Positions 22,520 to 34,192 of a stretch of 64,000 bases of DNA are shown one piece after another; position 1 is the stretch's first letter; each line of letters opens with the position of its first letter. A model generated the notes under the pieces. The model was not told the origin of the DNA and did not search any database. It saw nothing but the letters and a program-made list of their open reading frames with translations. The DNA is from Takakia lepidozioides (taxonomy: Eukaryota; Streptophyta; Takakiopsida; Takakiales; Takakiaceae): assembly GCA_030704615.1 (NCBI GenBank), contig CM060732.1, positions 5,766,001 to 5,830,000 of the forward strand, read 5' to 3'. The position numbers were made by a program, and so were the translations under genes.

Positions 22520-23579
22520 TCAAGTGACATTTCATGTTTGTAGTCCCTGTTGGGTGTGTAATGATACTCATAGAAGTGTGTATGATACTCACGTTACCAG
22601 TTTTGTACATTTGGGCCATGACAGTTTAAGTGATGTCCGGCAACCATGTATGTTGGCATTTAGTCTTGCTCATATGCAGGTGTGCCGTGACGGTCTCCAA
22701 TTTGAATGCAATATTCCATTTCCTGACTTGTCGTCGTGTCCGTCCACCTTCTATGTGTATGTGTGATGGTCTTTGGTCTCCCTGTTGCCTCGTCTATTTG
22801 GTTCATTAGCGTGATGTTGTGCATGCATCGTGGTCTGTGTTCTGAGTGTCGCCCAGTATCATTGCTTCTCAATTCCCCCTGCATATGGGTGAACCACTAA
22901 AACCAGTAGAATGCATCAGAACCATATTTTCAGCTTAGAATGCAAGTCAGTTGGACAACTCACACAAACCACTACAAGTGCTCATTTGCAGTGCTTTCCT
23001 ACTGTAGTGCAACCAACTAGCATAGTGGCAGCGGAGTTGGCCAAAGCAGTCCCGAGATGGCACAAGCACTCTGCGTCTTTCCACTAGCAGTCGTACCCCT
23101 CACTGCCATTGCGTGGGACGACGCCACGCGTCGACCCACACACTCTCCACGTGGTCCCCGTGGATTCGTCTGCCGGCAGTTGTGCAGTCGACTTCGCCAG
23201 TGGCTGTTGCCACGTGACATGCAGCACTCCAAGTTATGTGGCCGACTGCGATGTGGCCTCTTGAGCCCGTGGCCACGCGGCGGCATTACCGCTCGTCGCG
23301 GCGCCGCCACATCGGCATCCACGTCCGCATCCACGTCCGCGTCCATGTGTCACCGCGCCCCAGGTGAGTCAGTCCACTCATCCGGAGGGAAAAGTCAAAG
23401 TCAGCTCAAAACATCAGACACACGGGCGGCCCGCCTGGTTACGCCACGTGGTTCTTCAGCATTAATCGCATTAATCACTGAGCAGTTGTTCGCGCGTCTC
23501 AGTCGATCCCTGTTTTTTGACTTTTATGACTCAAAATGAGTCGTTACCCCAGTGGTAAATGACACGAATGATTGTAGTG
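22520..23579. other. CACTA-1L right subterminal region and terminus
   Basis: No gene is recognised. The last 550 bp are CpG-rich, with CCACGTCCGCAT-type short repeats at 23,310-23,345. The terminus contains a small palindrome GACTCAAAATGAGTC just inside the inverted repeat. The whole stretch is conserved in the right copy (44,229-45,290). Confidence 0.7.
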
Positions 23580-23582
23580 ATG

Positions 23583-25600
23583 TTAACAAATGTATTCTCC
23601 AAATTTATATACAACAAATTCCAGCTTTCAAGACGTCATTGTGGACCTCTCTGCTCTTTTCCAGCACTCCTAGTATTGCACATGCATTAAGAACACAACT
23701 GAAAGTGACCTTACGACAATGCTCCTTAATACTCCCGCATTTTACATACAGTAAGAGCAGTCTCCAGAATGATATCTGTTGCAATCCTAGCCATCATAAC
23801 GTTATGGACCTCTTTGCCCTTTTTCAGTGATCTCAGACTGGCACATGCATTCAGAACACAAACAAAAGTGATCCCAACACTTCCCATTGCATGTGTTTAT
23901 ACATTTTGAACACTTAAGCGAAAAATTCTAATTGGCATGTGACATTGTCACAGTCACGTCACGCCTCTCTAAAGACATGGAGACAGCGCACCCTCCGTCC
24001 AGTCACATAGCTCATTGTCACCATCTATAAACATCTTTTTCTGCCCATGGTCGATGACGGAAGTCACTAAACAGTTCTCACAGTCAGCGCTTGAACCAAT
24101 AAAACTGCATTAAAGATATAAAAACTGCAATAACAACATACAACAAGCAAACAGCTGCAAAAGATACAAATGCTTCATTTAGCTTCAAAGAAAGAATTTT
24201 CAAATTTTCAGCTAAAGGTAGCACCTTTCATCGTCCTTTCAAAGAGAACCTCACCCTAGCGAGAATCATCCCATTCCATATGGAAGATTGCTGTTTTTGG
24301 CCTGTTTTTGGGCACGGGGATTGAAGACACTTCGGATCGTCGTACGCGGGCTTCGAGAGTTGGGCAAAGCAAGAGACATGGAAGAGAGGAGAGAGACGAA
24401 ATCATGACCCTCGAAATACTACATCAGATCTTGGCCGTTCATTTCTGGGCAGCTGCCCACAAATGCTCTAAAATTGTTCCCCAAAGTTCCCACACATACC
24501 CCGCTATCCAGGACATGAAGCCCAGCTAGCTCCCGGGCTCTAGGCCAGGCGCCCTGCGGCCCAGGCAACCCGGTCTTGGGCCCATGCCTAGGCCAAAACC
24601 ATGATTTGTAACTCACTATTGTACCGATGTCCTTGGCCTGCATTCATGGTCTTTTTGCTATTCCATAGGCGGGCCACGGAGGCACACCCGCCCAGGGCGC
24701 AATCAAGTCCTGGGTCTTTTCTATTACTTGACCCATGACACAAATGACGTTGAATAATTGTCTCCAGTCCTACTCAGCTCCTCGGCCAGCCATTTGCCTG
24801 AGCCCTTATGGTTGGATGTTGACATGTATGAGAATGAAGGTGGGCCTGTTGAATGCTACATACAATACTCTACATGACGTCGGTCTGAAACGGGCAACGC
24901 AATAATAGTAACCGGCTTGGCATTGTGTGTCCCTTATTCGACTGGGCCCCCACAACCTCTTCCAGGCTCCTCAACCTATCCCCATTCCCATTCCCATTGC
25001 ACCCACTCTGGGCTCTTTAGGGTACAACCATTGTGGTGCCATGGTGCACCCATTTTTGGAATGTGTCAAATCATTTTTAGGCTGGGTGCAACATTATAGG
25101 CCAATAACCTTACCCAATGAGGAATGTTATCCTTGCTTTATTCTCAAATTGTCCTACGTAGATGAACTCTACTCAATCGTTCCGACTACAAATTGATGGG
25201 GTACATAAGGAGCTTTCCAAAGGTCTCTTCAATTTGAAGAAGTCCAAGCTGCTCATGCCAAAGCGCATCATACACTCCCTGGTTTAGTATGTGCCCACAT
25301 GTGCCTATGTCCCAATGGGCGGATTCTGCTGAAATGGACACAAAGTGTCGGAGAACAACATGAAGGTGATGTCAGCCTTTGCAAATACCGTAGGTTCATA
25401 GCAGATTAGGCACCCCCGTGCCTAATAATTATTAAATTTGGAATATTCTTTTTAGGCACTTTAAAAAAGAATTTATGTAAATTAGACACTTTTCATCCAT
25501 AATATTTGGTGTTAGGCACCTTTCATCACTTGGAACTTCTCCTTCCATCCCCAAAGGTCTCACGTACCCTCTCTCTTCTTCCCCAAGACAAACCCTAAAA
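23583..25600. other. No gene recognised; A/T-rich spacer
   Basis: No coding frame has recognisable motifs. A block with TTAGGCAC words lies at 25,400-25,530 and may be the edge of the CACTA relic that follows. Confidence 0.4.
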
Positions 25601-25614
25601 AAAAGTCTTTTCTA

Positions 25615-25771
25615 ATGGAGATGGCGTCCGAGAGCCCACTACACGATGCGGGCGCAAATGTGGAGATGGCTAACAATGGAGGAACCCAGCCTGGGCCAAG
25701 CTTAGGTCAGGCGCAACTTTTAGCCCGCAGGCTAAATCCTGGCCCAAACACACTCACCACGAGATCACAAG
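25615..25771 (+). pseudogene. Possible first exon of a CACTA relic
   Basis: A leader with AAACCCTAAAA precedes ATG GAG ATG GCG. The open frame reaches ATCACAAG|GTAATG, a plausible donor. The product is short, Gln/Gly/Pro-rich and unrecognised. It lies on the same strand and just upstream of a DUF4216-like relic, so it may be the start of that element's gene. Confidence 0.3.
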
Positions 25772-26019
25772 GTAATGGGCTCAAATTGTGCTTCAATTTT
25801 TTGCTTTGTCGTTGGAATGACCCCTACAAGTGGTTGGCCTAGGAGATGGAATTAAGCAGTGACATTTGAGGGTGAGAGAGAAATCCAACTACAAAAGGCG
25901 GTGACAACCTGATACCCACACCTTAATCTGCAGTAATAATTGCGTACCTTAGTACTTATCCTGCTAACTTTGGAAATCCTCTTATGTAATGCTTGATTAT
26001 GTACTTAGTACTTATCATT

Positions 26020-26764
26020 GGAAGGTCTTTGGGGCTTGCTTGCGAGAGGGCCATCTCAATATGCCATTTCATACTCCTCAATTTGGGTTCATGGTCGTCA
26101 TTTCCGCATCCGCTATCTTGACATGCGTCGGAAGACCACATTTGACTCTGGTTTGTGTACAACATATTGGCAAGACTCCGTGTCAAGCACAAGGGACACT
26201 CGACCCGAGAGAAGATATTGGGGAGCTTGATGGTATTTTGCAACTCGAGTATGATCACCATCGCCCTATTCTTTTCAGGGGGAGGTGGTTCCAACACCAC
26301 ATTGCAGAACCAAATGCAACCCTCCAACATGATGAGTGTGGCTTCATGCGGGTCACCACGGACATGATCATGCCCTTTACTCGCATCTCCGATGAACCCT
26401 TTGCATAGCTGAACGACATGGAACAAGTGCTTTTTCCGAAGACAAGACTAGATCGGGCAATTTGAAGGTGGTTGTGCATGTTAGGCGAAGAGGGAGACGC
26501 ATTTACCATGGCGAGGGATCAAACAATTGGGGTGGTGATGAGGACGACGCCAAAGTGGCCGAGGAGGAGGAGGACAACACGTCCGGAGAGGAGACTGGTC
26601 ATGAGGGCCGGTCAATTGATGCCGATGCGGATATGGGAGACGATGCTTTGTGGATTGAGGCAATTGATGACACTGCCTTCAACAATGTTGGAGGACATCA
26701 AGTGGTTGATGCGGATATTGCGCCAGAGGAGGATGGTGACAAAGACAAGGATGACGATGAGTAA
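26020..26764 (+). pseudogene. DUF4216-like C-terminal fragment of a second CACTA transposase
   Basis: Two frames together give the end of a TNP2-type protein: LARGPSQYAISYSSIWVHGR, then MRRKTTFDSGL, then GELDGILQLEYDHHRPILF with RGRWF and a DECGF segment, followed by VEQV-like EQVLF. That is the usual order YGxLxxIxxLxY, LFxCxW, DExGF and QVF of DUF4216. A frameshift lies near 26,220 and stops follow at about 26,405 and 26,464. The downstream frame is very acidic, as is common at the end of these proteins. The sequence is distant from CACTA-1, so this is a separate element. Confidence 0.65.
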
Positions 26765-27090
26765 GACAACAACAATGTACAAGAAGAAGAAGATCCTATT
26801 GTCCTCCTCTTATTGTGCCTCCGGTCATGAAGGAGCCATATGGATATATAGATGATGATTCGGCTTCTGATCATGGCTCTCTTGAGAGGGGTCAATATAG
26901 TGACTTCGATGAGGACAATAGACAGGAGTTGGAGCTTGATGAGGAAGATGATGTCCCTCCCAATGACATGATGTAGTACCCACGCGACACATTGTTACAA
27001 GGCGAACACAACAACTACTTTGAAACCAAATTGACCCACCAAGATGACATCTTCCACCATGATGTACAACAATTTGCATCTGATGATCCT

Positions 27091-27610
27091 AGTCATATTG
27101 ACTTATAATCTGATGTGAAGCTGGTTGTGTTTTTGTTGTCACCCCTTTGTTGCGCTGAGATATTCTCGTTGGATACTGAAGGTCCTTTTCTCTTTTGTGT
27201 GCTTGTACATGTTCGTATATCAGTTGGTGGGAATCCGGAGGGCCCTGTGCCGAAAAAGATTTCCAGAGATAACAATCTCCATAATACTTACGGGGTCAAA
27301 GAATTCAGAAGAAAGCATGGCGCCTATGATAGGGAGAAGAGCTTATTTATTAGCGGACCACTCATCATAGGCGCCATGCTTTCCCCTGAATTCTTTGACC
27401 CCGTAAGTACTACGGAGTTTGTTCATTATGTCTCTTGAAATCTTTTTCGGCACGGTGGCCTCTGGATCCCCACCGACTGATATACGAACCTGTACAAGCA
27501 CACAAAGGAGAAAATGACCTTAAGATATCCAGCGAGAATATTCAACGCATCAAAGGGGGTAACAACAAAAACACAACCAACTTCACACTAGATTATAGGC
27601 CAATATGACA
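27091..27610. repeat. Foldback: long inverted repeat with short loop
   Basis: The arms 27,091-27,333 and about 27,366-27,610 are imperfect reverse complements. Paired landmarks include TACTTACGGGGTCAAAGAAT on one side and ATTCTTTGACCCCGTAAGTA on the other, and TGGCGCCTATGAT with ATCATAGGCGCCA next to the loop. The loop is only about 30 bases. Divergence is moderate with small indels. A transcript would form a long hairpin. It may be an inverted duplication of a transposon exon rather than a MITE, because the arms lack obvious terminal motifs. Confidence 0.85.
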
Positions 27611-27689
27611 AGAACAGATGCAAATTGTTGTATATCATAGTGGTAGATGTTTTTTTGGTAAGTCAATATGGTTTTGAAGTACTTGCATA

Positions 27690-27905
27690 CCAACTTCACC
27701 GGCCTCTATTTATCCCCATACTGTGAGGGGATGCACATTGTGATGACATGTGCTAGTAGCACTATTAGGGCTGGCATCGAGCTATTTGCATCCTACAAAT
27801 TCTCGCGAGATGCTTGGGACCTCCGGATACAACATGAGTGGGATGTGTGCGACAGAACTAGGGTTGCTTTGAGACCGGGATCGCGTAGAAGGGCATTGTA
27901 GATAT
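27690..27905 (+). pseudogene. SET-like 3' fragment, second copy
   Basis: The plus-strand frame reads CEGMHIVMTCASSTIRAG followed by IELFASYKFSRDAWD. This matches the end of the minus-strand SET-like relic at 7.75-7.85 kb (EGMHMFVMTCASRTIRAG) and extends it with the expected ELFASY segment. Only the end of the domain is kept. The fragment is followed by repeats related to those at 1.7-4.6 kb. Confidence 0.55.
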
Positions 27906-27979
27906 TTTCATGATGTACTTTGTCTACATTCGATTAACCGATTGATGTGAATATTTCTTCTTGATGCTTATCTTTTGCG

Positions 27980-29000
27980 ACTTTGCGTATGTGATCTAAA
28001 CATACCTAAGCACATGTGGACCAAAGTTCATTCAATGGGTCATTCAAGTGATGAACGCAACTACGTGTCGTAGAGACGGAAAACTACGTTTTGCCTGCAC
28101 ATGATTTTTTTTTAATTCCATTCTCAAGCCATAGGCTTAATGACAACGTGTGCAATCTGCGTGCAAAATTTGACAGTGAACAAAAGTCATCTAGACCCAA
28201 AACTATATTTTCTTCCCTCAGTTGCATTCAAAGGTTGAGTTCTCTTCAACTTCATGCACACTTCATAGAGAGTTCTGCAATAGTGAGCGAATTTTTATTT
28301 ATTTATTTATTTTCAGTTTTTTGGTCCAATCTCTTGCATGGATGTAGCGAGGGTTGAATTCACAGAACCAAATAGAGCCAAAAATAAAATCATTACGCCC
28401 CTCAAATCCGCAATCCTATATATTCTAAATCCAAATATTTATTTAAAATTCATTTAAATTCGATTTAATTCAAAATCGGTTGAAAGGTGAGAGCGTCGTT
28501 GAGGAGGGGTTTTTTTTTTTTTTTTTTTTTTTTTTGGTTTCGTTGAATCTCTGCACAGATGTTGCGCACATATTCAAGCACATACGGGCAAAAGATGAGC
28601 TTGAACCTCATCCGTTCAATGTGTGCAATAGTCATTCACCCATGAGAGGATTTTCTTTCACAATGAACAAAATTGGATAACAGGGTGAACGCATCTTGGG
28701 GGGGCAAATGATTTTGTTTTGTTTTCAGACTTTGCATGCGTATTGCGCACATATTGCAACACCTGCGGGCCAAGGATGAGCTGAATCAAAATTGAATGAA
28801 AGGTCGAACCAACAATTGCCCATCGAAATGATTTTAGCTTCTTTTCAAAGGTCTTGGGTATGTTTTACACACCAAACGAATGATCTAAGTTTGTTCTCAG
28901 ACTTTTTCAGTACGTTCTACATACCACCAAACATGTGTTGAACATTAGATGAATCAAAATTGATTGAAAGGTGGAACTTTTTTGTCTGAGTGCTTGAGTC
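27980..29000 (-). repeat. Inverted copy of the 1.7-4.6 kb repeat family
   Basis: 27,990-28,400 is related in reverse complement to 3.9-4.33 kb and 2.09-2.45 kb: it includes ACCTAAGCACATGTGGACC, TTCATGCACACTTCATAGAG and GAGTTCTGCAATAGTGAGCG. Further on are CCCATCGAAATGATTTTAGC and other words like the 121-bp array. A T-run of about 25 lies at 28,510-28,535. Confidence 0.75.
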
Positions 29001-29700
29001 GGTTTCGGTAGTTATGCTGACACTTTCTTTAATGATTTTGGGCCTTTCTTCTTCACTGTCGTTATCGACAATCTCTAAGACCATGCATCCATCTCGAGTG
29101 TAACATTCATTGTAGACAAGGTAACAGTCGGTGACTGGGGTTTCGCTTGCTATTCTGAGATTTCCCATCAAGCTTGGTTGTAGTTATCTAGTCCGCAAAA
29201 TGAATGAGCACACGGACTAGCTATAGTCGGCCACATGGGTCTTGAAGGGTGACTGTTTCTTTGAACTTATTGCCATGCCGTTGCACGAACTCTGCGGGGA
29301 GCTCCTGGACCAACCATAAGACGAAGATTGGATGGCTCCTTGTCAGAACCAGATAGGCCGATTCACAACACATAATTAGACTGAAACTGAACTAGGTGAG
29401 TTTGGAAGCCGCACCAGAGTGCAACGACTACGTACGATGCCTCGCCGAGTCCTGTCTGAAGCAATTGGAGGCGGTGAGAGTTCGGGTAAAGGAGGACAAT
29501 AAATATTGCAGCGGGAATAATAAAAGACGCCTCCAAGATGAAAACTAGTGAACGTACTTGACAGTTCATTCAATTAATTATTAATTATTATTATTTTGTA
29601 ATATTTTATTTTACGTTTTTCGATAAGCTGTCTAGGTAATTATTATGCTAATTGCGCTGCCCGTAAGTGTCAACAAATGCAAGTTCCGTTATGGACGCAT
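29000..29700. other. No gene recognised
   Basis: A minus-strand frame at 28.92-29.17 kb is Glu/Ser-rich but has no recognised motif. AT-rich sequence with repeated TTAATTATTAAT follows near 29,570. Confidence 0.35.
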
Positions 29701-29859
29701 TTCCTCTTTTGTCATACAATCACATTGTGCAGCATCCTACCCGACCTTTCTCTCTCTTATATCCTATCTCTGCCCTCTTACATTCATTCTCAGATATTCA
29801 TAGGGCATCCACATTCCATGATTGGCCTTGCAGCACCATTGGCCTGAGTCATCACTGGA

Positions 29860-30850
29860 TCCTTCTAATCATTCTCATGTGAAGCAACTCATTACTCACA
29901 TTCATCTCTGTTTTTCTCTCATCTCACACATCAGAGCGATTCATCATGACAGTAACAACAAGCTCTCAACCCATGGAGCGCTCTTAAACCCTCAAAGAAG
30001 TCTTAACGTCTTAACCTAGTAATGTGACAATCACTCAAGGGTACTTACATTCTCCTATCGGGCACATCCACACAGAGATACAAGAATGCACACCTCATTG
30101 GAATTTGCCCATCACTCTCATAAGAATCAACTCAGCCCTCAGACATCTTCTCTAGTTTCCTCTCATCTTCAATGTAGGGAACACTCATGACTACATCATG
30201 CTCTCAGCTCATGATCATTTACCCAACCTAAGAGACATGTCTCCTAGCAGAGTAGCACTCACTCAATGACGTTTATATTCTTTCATCGAACACAGCTATG
30301 CAGAATTCCCAAAATGCAAGCTATACCCTCATTGCAGGCACTAATGCACACTGGTAGTATTGATCTCGCTGACTTTTTTTTTTTCAGAACATGAGATAAT
30401 GAGACCACCACATTACCCAAGGAGCAATACAGCCCCACTCCACCTTCATACTTCAGAATCCTAAAACCATAACATAGATCAAGTTCAACATTTCCAGAAT
30501 CCCCCACGCATTACCCGTCTGCCAACATGCTTCCTCCAGACTACCGTCCCTTAATGTGACACTAACTCAAAATATTCGTGCACTCTCTCATTGAACATAG
30601 ACATGCAGACATACAAGGGTACACATTTTCCTGGGATCTGCCCATCTCTCTCATGAAGATCAACTCTGCACATTCACGTCCTCTCTGGTTTTCTCCCCTC
30701 TTGCGATACAAAGAACATGCATGACGGCAGAGACAACATTCTCTCAACTAATGACCATTTCTCAAACCAAGAGACATTCCTGATGTAAAGATATTGTCAC
30801 CTCAATGCCAGTCACATCCCTTCATATACCAATCCAAGGTTGCAGCCTAT
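29860..30850. repeat. Highly diverged tandem repeat, unit about 230-300 bp
   Basis: The phrase TGTGACAATCACTCAA and its variants recur at about 30,020, 30,249, 30,553 and 30,790. Each is followed by a CTCTCATTGAACATAGACA-type segment and a TCTCTCATGAAGATCAACTC-type segment. The units are C/T-rich and much diverged. No open frame is credible. Confidence 0.65.
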
Positions 30851-31299
30851 ACATGCATTGCCAGCTCTGTTACACCCTCACCCTTTGACTTTCTCTCTCA
30901 AAAGACAACAAGAGGGTAGGCACAGCATGACCCTATGAAGCAATACTGCTCTGCTTCCCATTCATAATACAAAAACCAGAACTTTGGCACAGTTCGAGTA
31001 CAGCCATCTTAGAATCACCCCACTCCCATTCCTGTCATGCCTACCTCCTCATTCCAGATTCTCCCACATCACACCGAGTTCCCCTTCTTCTCTCCTCCTC
31101 TCATCCTTAGTCCCGTGTCTCAAGAATTCACAAAATCAAGAAGACCCTCAATCTGCCTCGTTTCCACCTATATGCCTTTGCCCATCATTTTCTGCCATCA
31201 TCACCCCGCCTCCTCTGGCTTGTGGCCCAGACAGACTCCATACAGCCGATTTCACCCTACTTACACCTGTGAAGCTTGCCAAAAGGCAAAGATCACACA

Positions 31300-32356
31300 C
31301 TGCCCTAAATGATCACCGCCAAATATCAAGCTGGCCTGCTGCAGCTCTACATAGAAATCTCCTGATATGTGGAGCATAAGCATATCAAGTGAACTGGAAC
31401 TCAGCATATCCGCCATGAAAGGGTTTTTCGGACACATCCAGGTGTTGCATGTTGTTATAAACCCCAATGTTTGGAGCAAGATAACATTGCGAGACTTTAA
31501 AACAACAGAGACAACCACGCTTATAAGACTCGTCGTATTCGCTTTTCTTTCGTCTTGGACCTTTGTGAGGATTACTGCTTCCAGCTCCGACGTCCGGACC
31601 TCCTCGCTTGACTTTAGGATCCGTGACAGTCAAATTGCTGGTGCGCTTGTCCTCTGGACCATAGCAACACTGATACCTGGACAATGTCGTATTGGAGTAT
31701 GTCATCGACAACCATGGAGTTCTGCAAGCATGCAAGACAGCCTAAACCCTATCTACATATGATGCATGTACATGTGACGCAAGCACAGGAACAAAGAGGA
31801 AGGAAGTGCGGGAATATGGTGCAGACATGAGAGAGGTTATATATGTGTTAGCTCTTGGAGCTTTTGGCGTGCCGGGCTTCGCGTTAACATGCACATTTAT
31901 GTAAAATTGGGTTGAACACCCGTCTCTACTCTACTCTCCAAGTACAAAGTCGGTCACTCTGTCCCAGGGAATACAGGCCGTGCGGACCCGCACTTGAGAG
32001 CCCATGTATCCAAAGCGACTCTCGTTCTTCCAATAAAGATCTTTGCAGGAAAATGGCCCATCATTTGGTGTTTGAAGACATTCTCGCAGTGGACGTATAA
32101 GAAAGCTTTCTGGTTGGGCATCGATGGCCGCTGCCATATACACTACAGTACCCCTTGGCGCACTCGAAAGCACCTGCAATACGACCTGCAAAAGTGGAAG
32201 CGAAGAATGAGAGCACTCACGTTCTTGGCAGGAGGGAAGCGCGTTGGCATGAACAGACCAGAGGGAGGAAAAGATCGATGAAATAGTCTTCGCCCACGAT
32301 TGGCGGCCGCTGCCATGCCCTAAATCCGGGCGGCTAAGATAGCAACGCGGCTTCAC
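31300..32356 (-). pseudogene. Transposon-type RGCxCxF zinc-binding protein, N-terminal part
   Basis: The first part (32,356-31,931) ends with FGYMGSQVRVRTACIPWDRV and DFVLGE. The second (about 31,735-31,385) has a basic GPRRKKSEYDESY segment and then KRGCLCCFKV, SQCYLAPNI and NMQHLDVSEKPFHG. This RGC-x-C-x-F ... H ... HG layout is found in the DNA-binding front of FAR1/MULE-like proteins that are numerous in early-diverging land plants. The two parts are in different frames with 195 bp between them, so an intron is possible but a relic is more likely. No DDE domain is seen downstream. Confidence 0.5.
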
Positions 32357-32374
32357 GGTCAGATGGGCGCCACG

Positions 32375-32665
32375 TCATCTAGGGTGCGTTTGGGTCTGCC
32401 GGATCGGGCTGCTCTGCGGGCTGACCCAACAGACCCATGCGGGGAAGACCCAGCTTCAGCAGACCCAGACCCAGACCGGGTAGACCCAGTGGGGACCCGA
32501 TGGTGGACGGAGCCAGCGGCGACCACGGGCGGGCTGGGCCGCGGTCCGGGGACCGCGGGTGACTGCGGGGTCACCCGCGGCTTACGACCGGTAGCATGGA
32601 TGCAGGTCGGGGTGGGTGGGGCAGGGGGCGGGCGATCCCGCGTCCGCGCGCGTCCTGTCTCCACG
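32375..32665. other. GC-rich island with GACCCA repeats
   Basis: The block starts with CTAGGGTGCGTTTGGGTC and consists of many GACCCA/TGGGTC and CGGG words. Its composition is strikingly unlike the AT-rich flanks. TAGGGTGCGTTTGG resembles the ends of some plant hAT-like non-autonomous elements, but a matching opposite end is not seen. Long frames here are compositional. Confidence 0.5.
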
Positions 32666-32699
32666 TGAGACATAAACTCCCAAAAATGAGAGGCCATTT

Positions 32700-34190
32700 T
32701 CTGGTTCGTGGTCCCTACTAGACTTTCTCTTACATTTTTGGAAGCCTATGCGTAGGCAACTTGCTTCTCGGATTGTCGAGTCTGGTGGAACAGAGTATGT
32801 ATTGCTAAGTTGGGCATAACAGTCTTGGCATGTTCCTGCATTTTTCACACTTACGTACTTGGCTGCTTCCTTCCCGCGCTGTAGAGTATGTTCATTCACT
32901 TGCCAGATTGCTGTGGCAATCATAAGTCTCTCGGCCACGTAAAAGCAGGCCTCTCTTGTGGGTACCATGATCCTCCTACAGTAGTAGTATTGGGCTTTTC
33001 TGTGTTGATTGCTGTGGAACTAGGTGCCCCTGGAGTGTCCCTAATAATCATCCACACTTGCTGTTCAGATGGAGACATCAAATTTTTTCACGACCCTGGT
33101 TTTAACACTAAGGTTGCCATTCAAAATAGTTGTGGAAGTGAACACTTTGCTTATGACTTCACGTTGCACATGGATCAAGAGAATTATGAATAGGTTGCGC
33201 TTCAACTTTCATAGCTCTGGAAGAGGCCCCCAAGTCATTTTTTATCAGGTGAGTAGTGTGCTAGGAGGCTGCGACAGCCCCATCCCAGGAAAGCTCGCAG
33301 TGAACAGGAAGGGACAATCTGCAAGAAGGGCTTGAAAAAATATTCGGAAATCAATGGTAGGAAGATCCTAACCATCAAGTGAACGTAGTGAATTCAGTCC
33401 TAACTTTAGAATCCTTTCAGCAAATCATTGAGCTATGCAATAAGACGAGGACGGCTACAAGCACGCTGGTCTTCCTTGCTATAGCTCCCCTGCTTACCGC
33501 GAAGCAGGGCTCTACTACAATCCCATTGCCACGCATGGGTTACAGATTTTCCCCTTGCAGTAAGAGAACTGGCAGAGAAGAGCTGGTCTGTGTCCCCTGC
33601 CCTGTGTGCCTGTCCATCTCTCCCGTCCTCACCTTAACGTAGGAAATCTAGCCCTATTCCCTTGCACAGTCAAACCTCTGCTTCTCCTCATCCTCTCGGT
33701 TTTCGGCAAATTACAGTGTTCCTTGCCAAGATTCTCCGTGTCTAAAATTGGGCCAAATTTATGTGCAACAAGTGCAATATGTCATTTCCGTAACATTGAA
33801 CTGTACAAGCTGTTGGAGACATTCCTGCCTACCCTTAAATCCACTCCACCATACTACGAGCTTTAGTCGAACCTTACAGGGCTACAGCCATGAAGTCTCT
33901 CACAGACAACAGCCCAGCAATGAACAAATCCTGTCCAAAGAAGAGTTCTCGTCATCGACATGGAACTGCACACTTTTGTGAGAGCACTTACAAAGACTTC
34001 GTTTTCTTTGGCTTTGCCAACGAGTCACTGAAGATTCAATAGTGAACGCAAAGCTCTTTGCAAGAAGTCATCAAACAGTCAAAGATTTCCTTGTCCGTGG
34101 TTGGGATTCCCCTTACCTACGGTTGGTATGTGGAATGACCACAACCTGTAGCTTGCTAATTGATTCCAAATCAAGCATTCTTGATGGCAA
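32700..34190. other. No gene recognised
   Basis: Several medium open frames on both strands lack recognisable motifs. This is the 3' side of the DUF3511 gene and probably holds its downstream flank. Confidence 0.35.
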
Positions 34191-34192
34191 CA

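Larger units (their letters stand above)
9011..23579 (-). mobile_element. CACTA element CACTA-1L, complete, 14.57 kb
   Basis: The right end, read inward, is CACTACAATCATTCGTGT (ending at 23,579) and the left end is CACTAGAAGCATTCGTGT (starting at 9,011), matching at 16 of the first 18 bases. The triplet ATG flanks both ends (9,008-9,010 and 23,580-23,582), the 3-bp target duplication expected of CACTA elements. Inside are a minus-strand TNP2 block and a plus-strand Transposase_24/FCP1-like/TNP1-like block, plus a PPR fragment and LINE pieces. The strand given follows TNP2. The element has frameshifts in both genes and lacks about 400 bp of the TNP2 core, so it should not be autonomous. An inverted second copy begins at 44,229. 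Confidence 0.85.

Noticed and set aside
23040-23350. Asp/Val repeat protein on the minus strand (DADVDADV)
   Set aside because: Comes from a short ATCCACGTCCGC repeat in the CACTA-1 subterminal region.
24900-25200. Open frame with PRPITLPNE-like text near 25.0 kb
   Set aside because: No family motif found and both strands are open; not supported as a gene.
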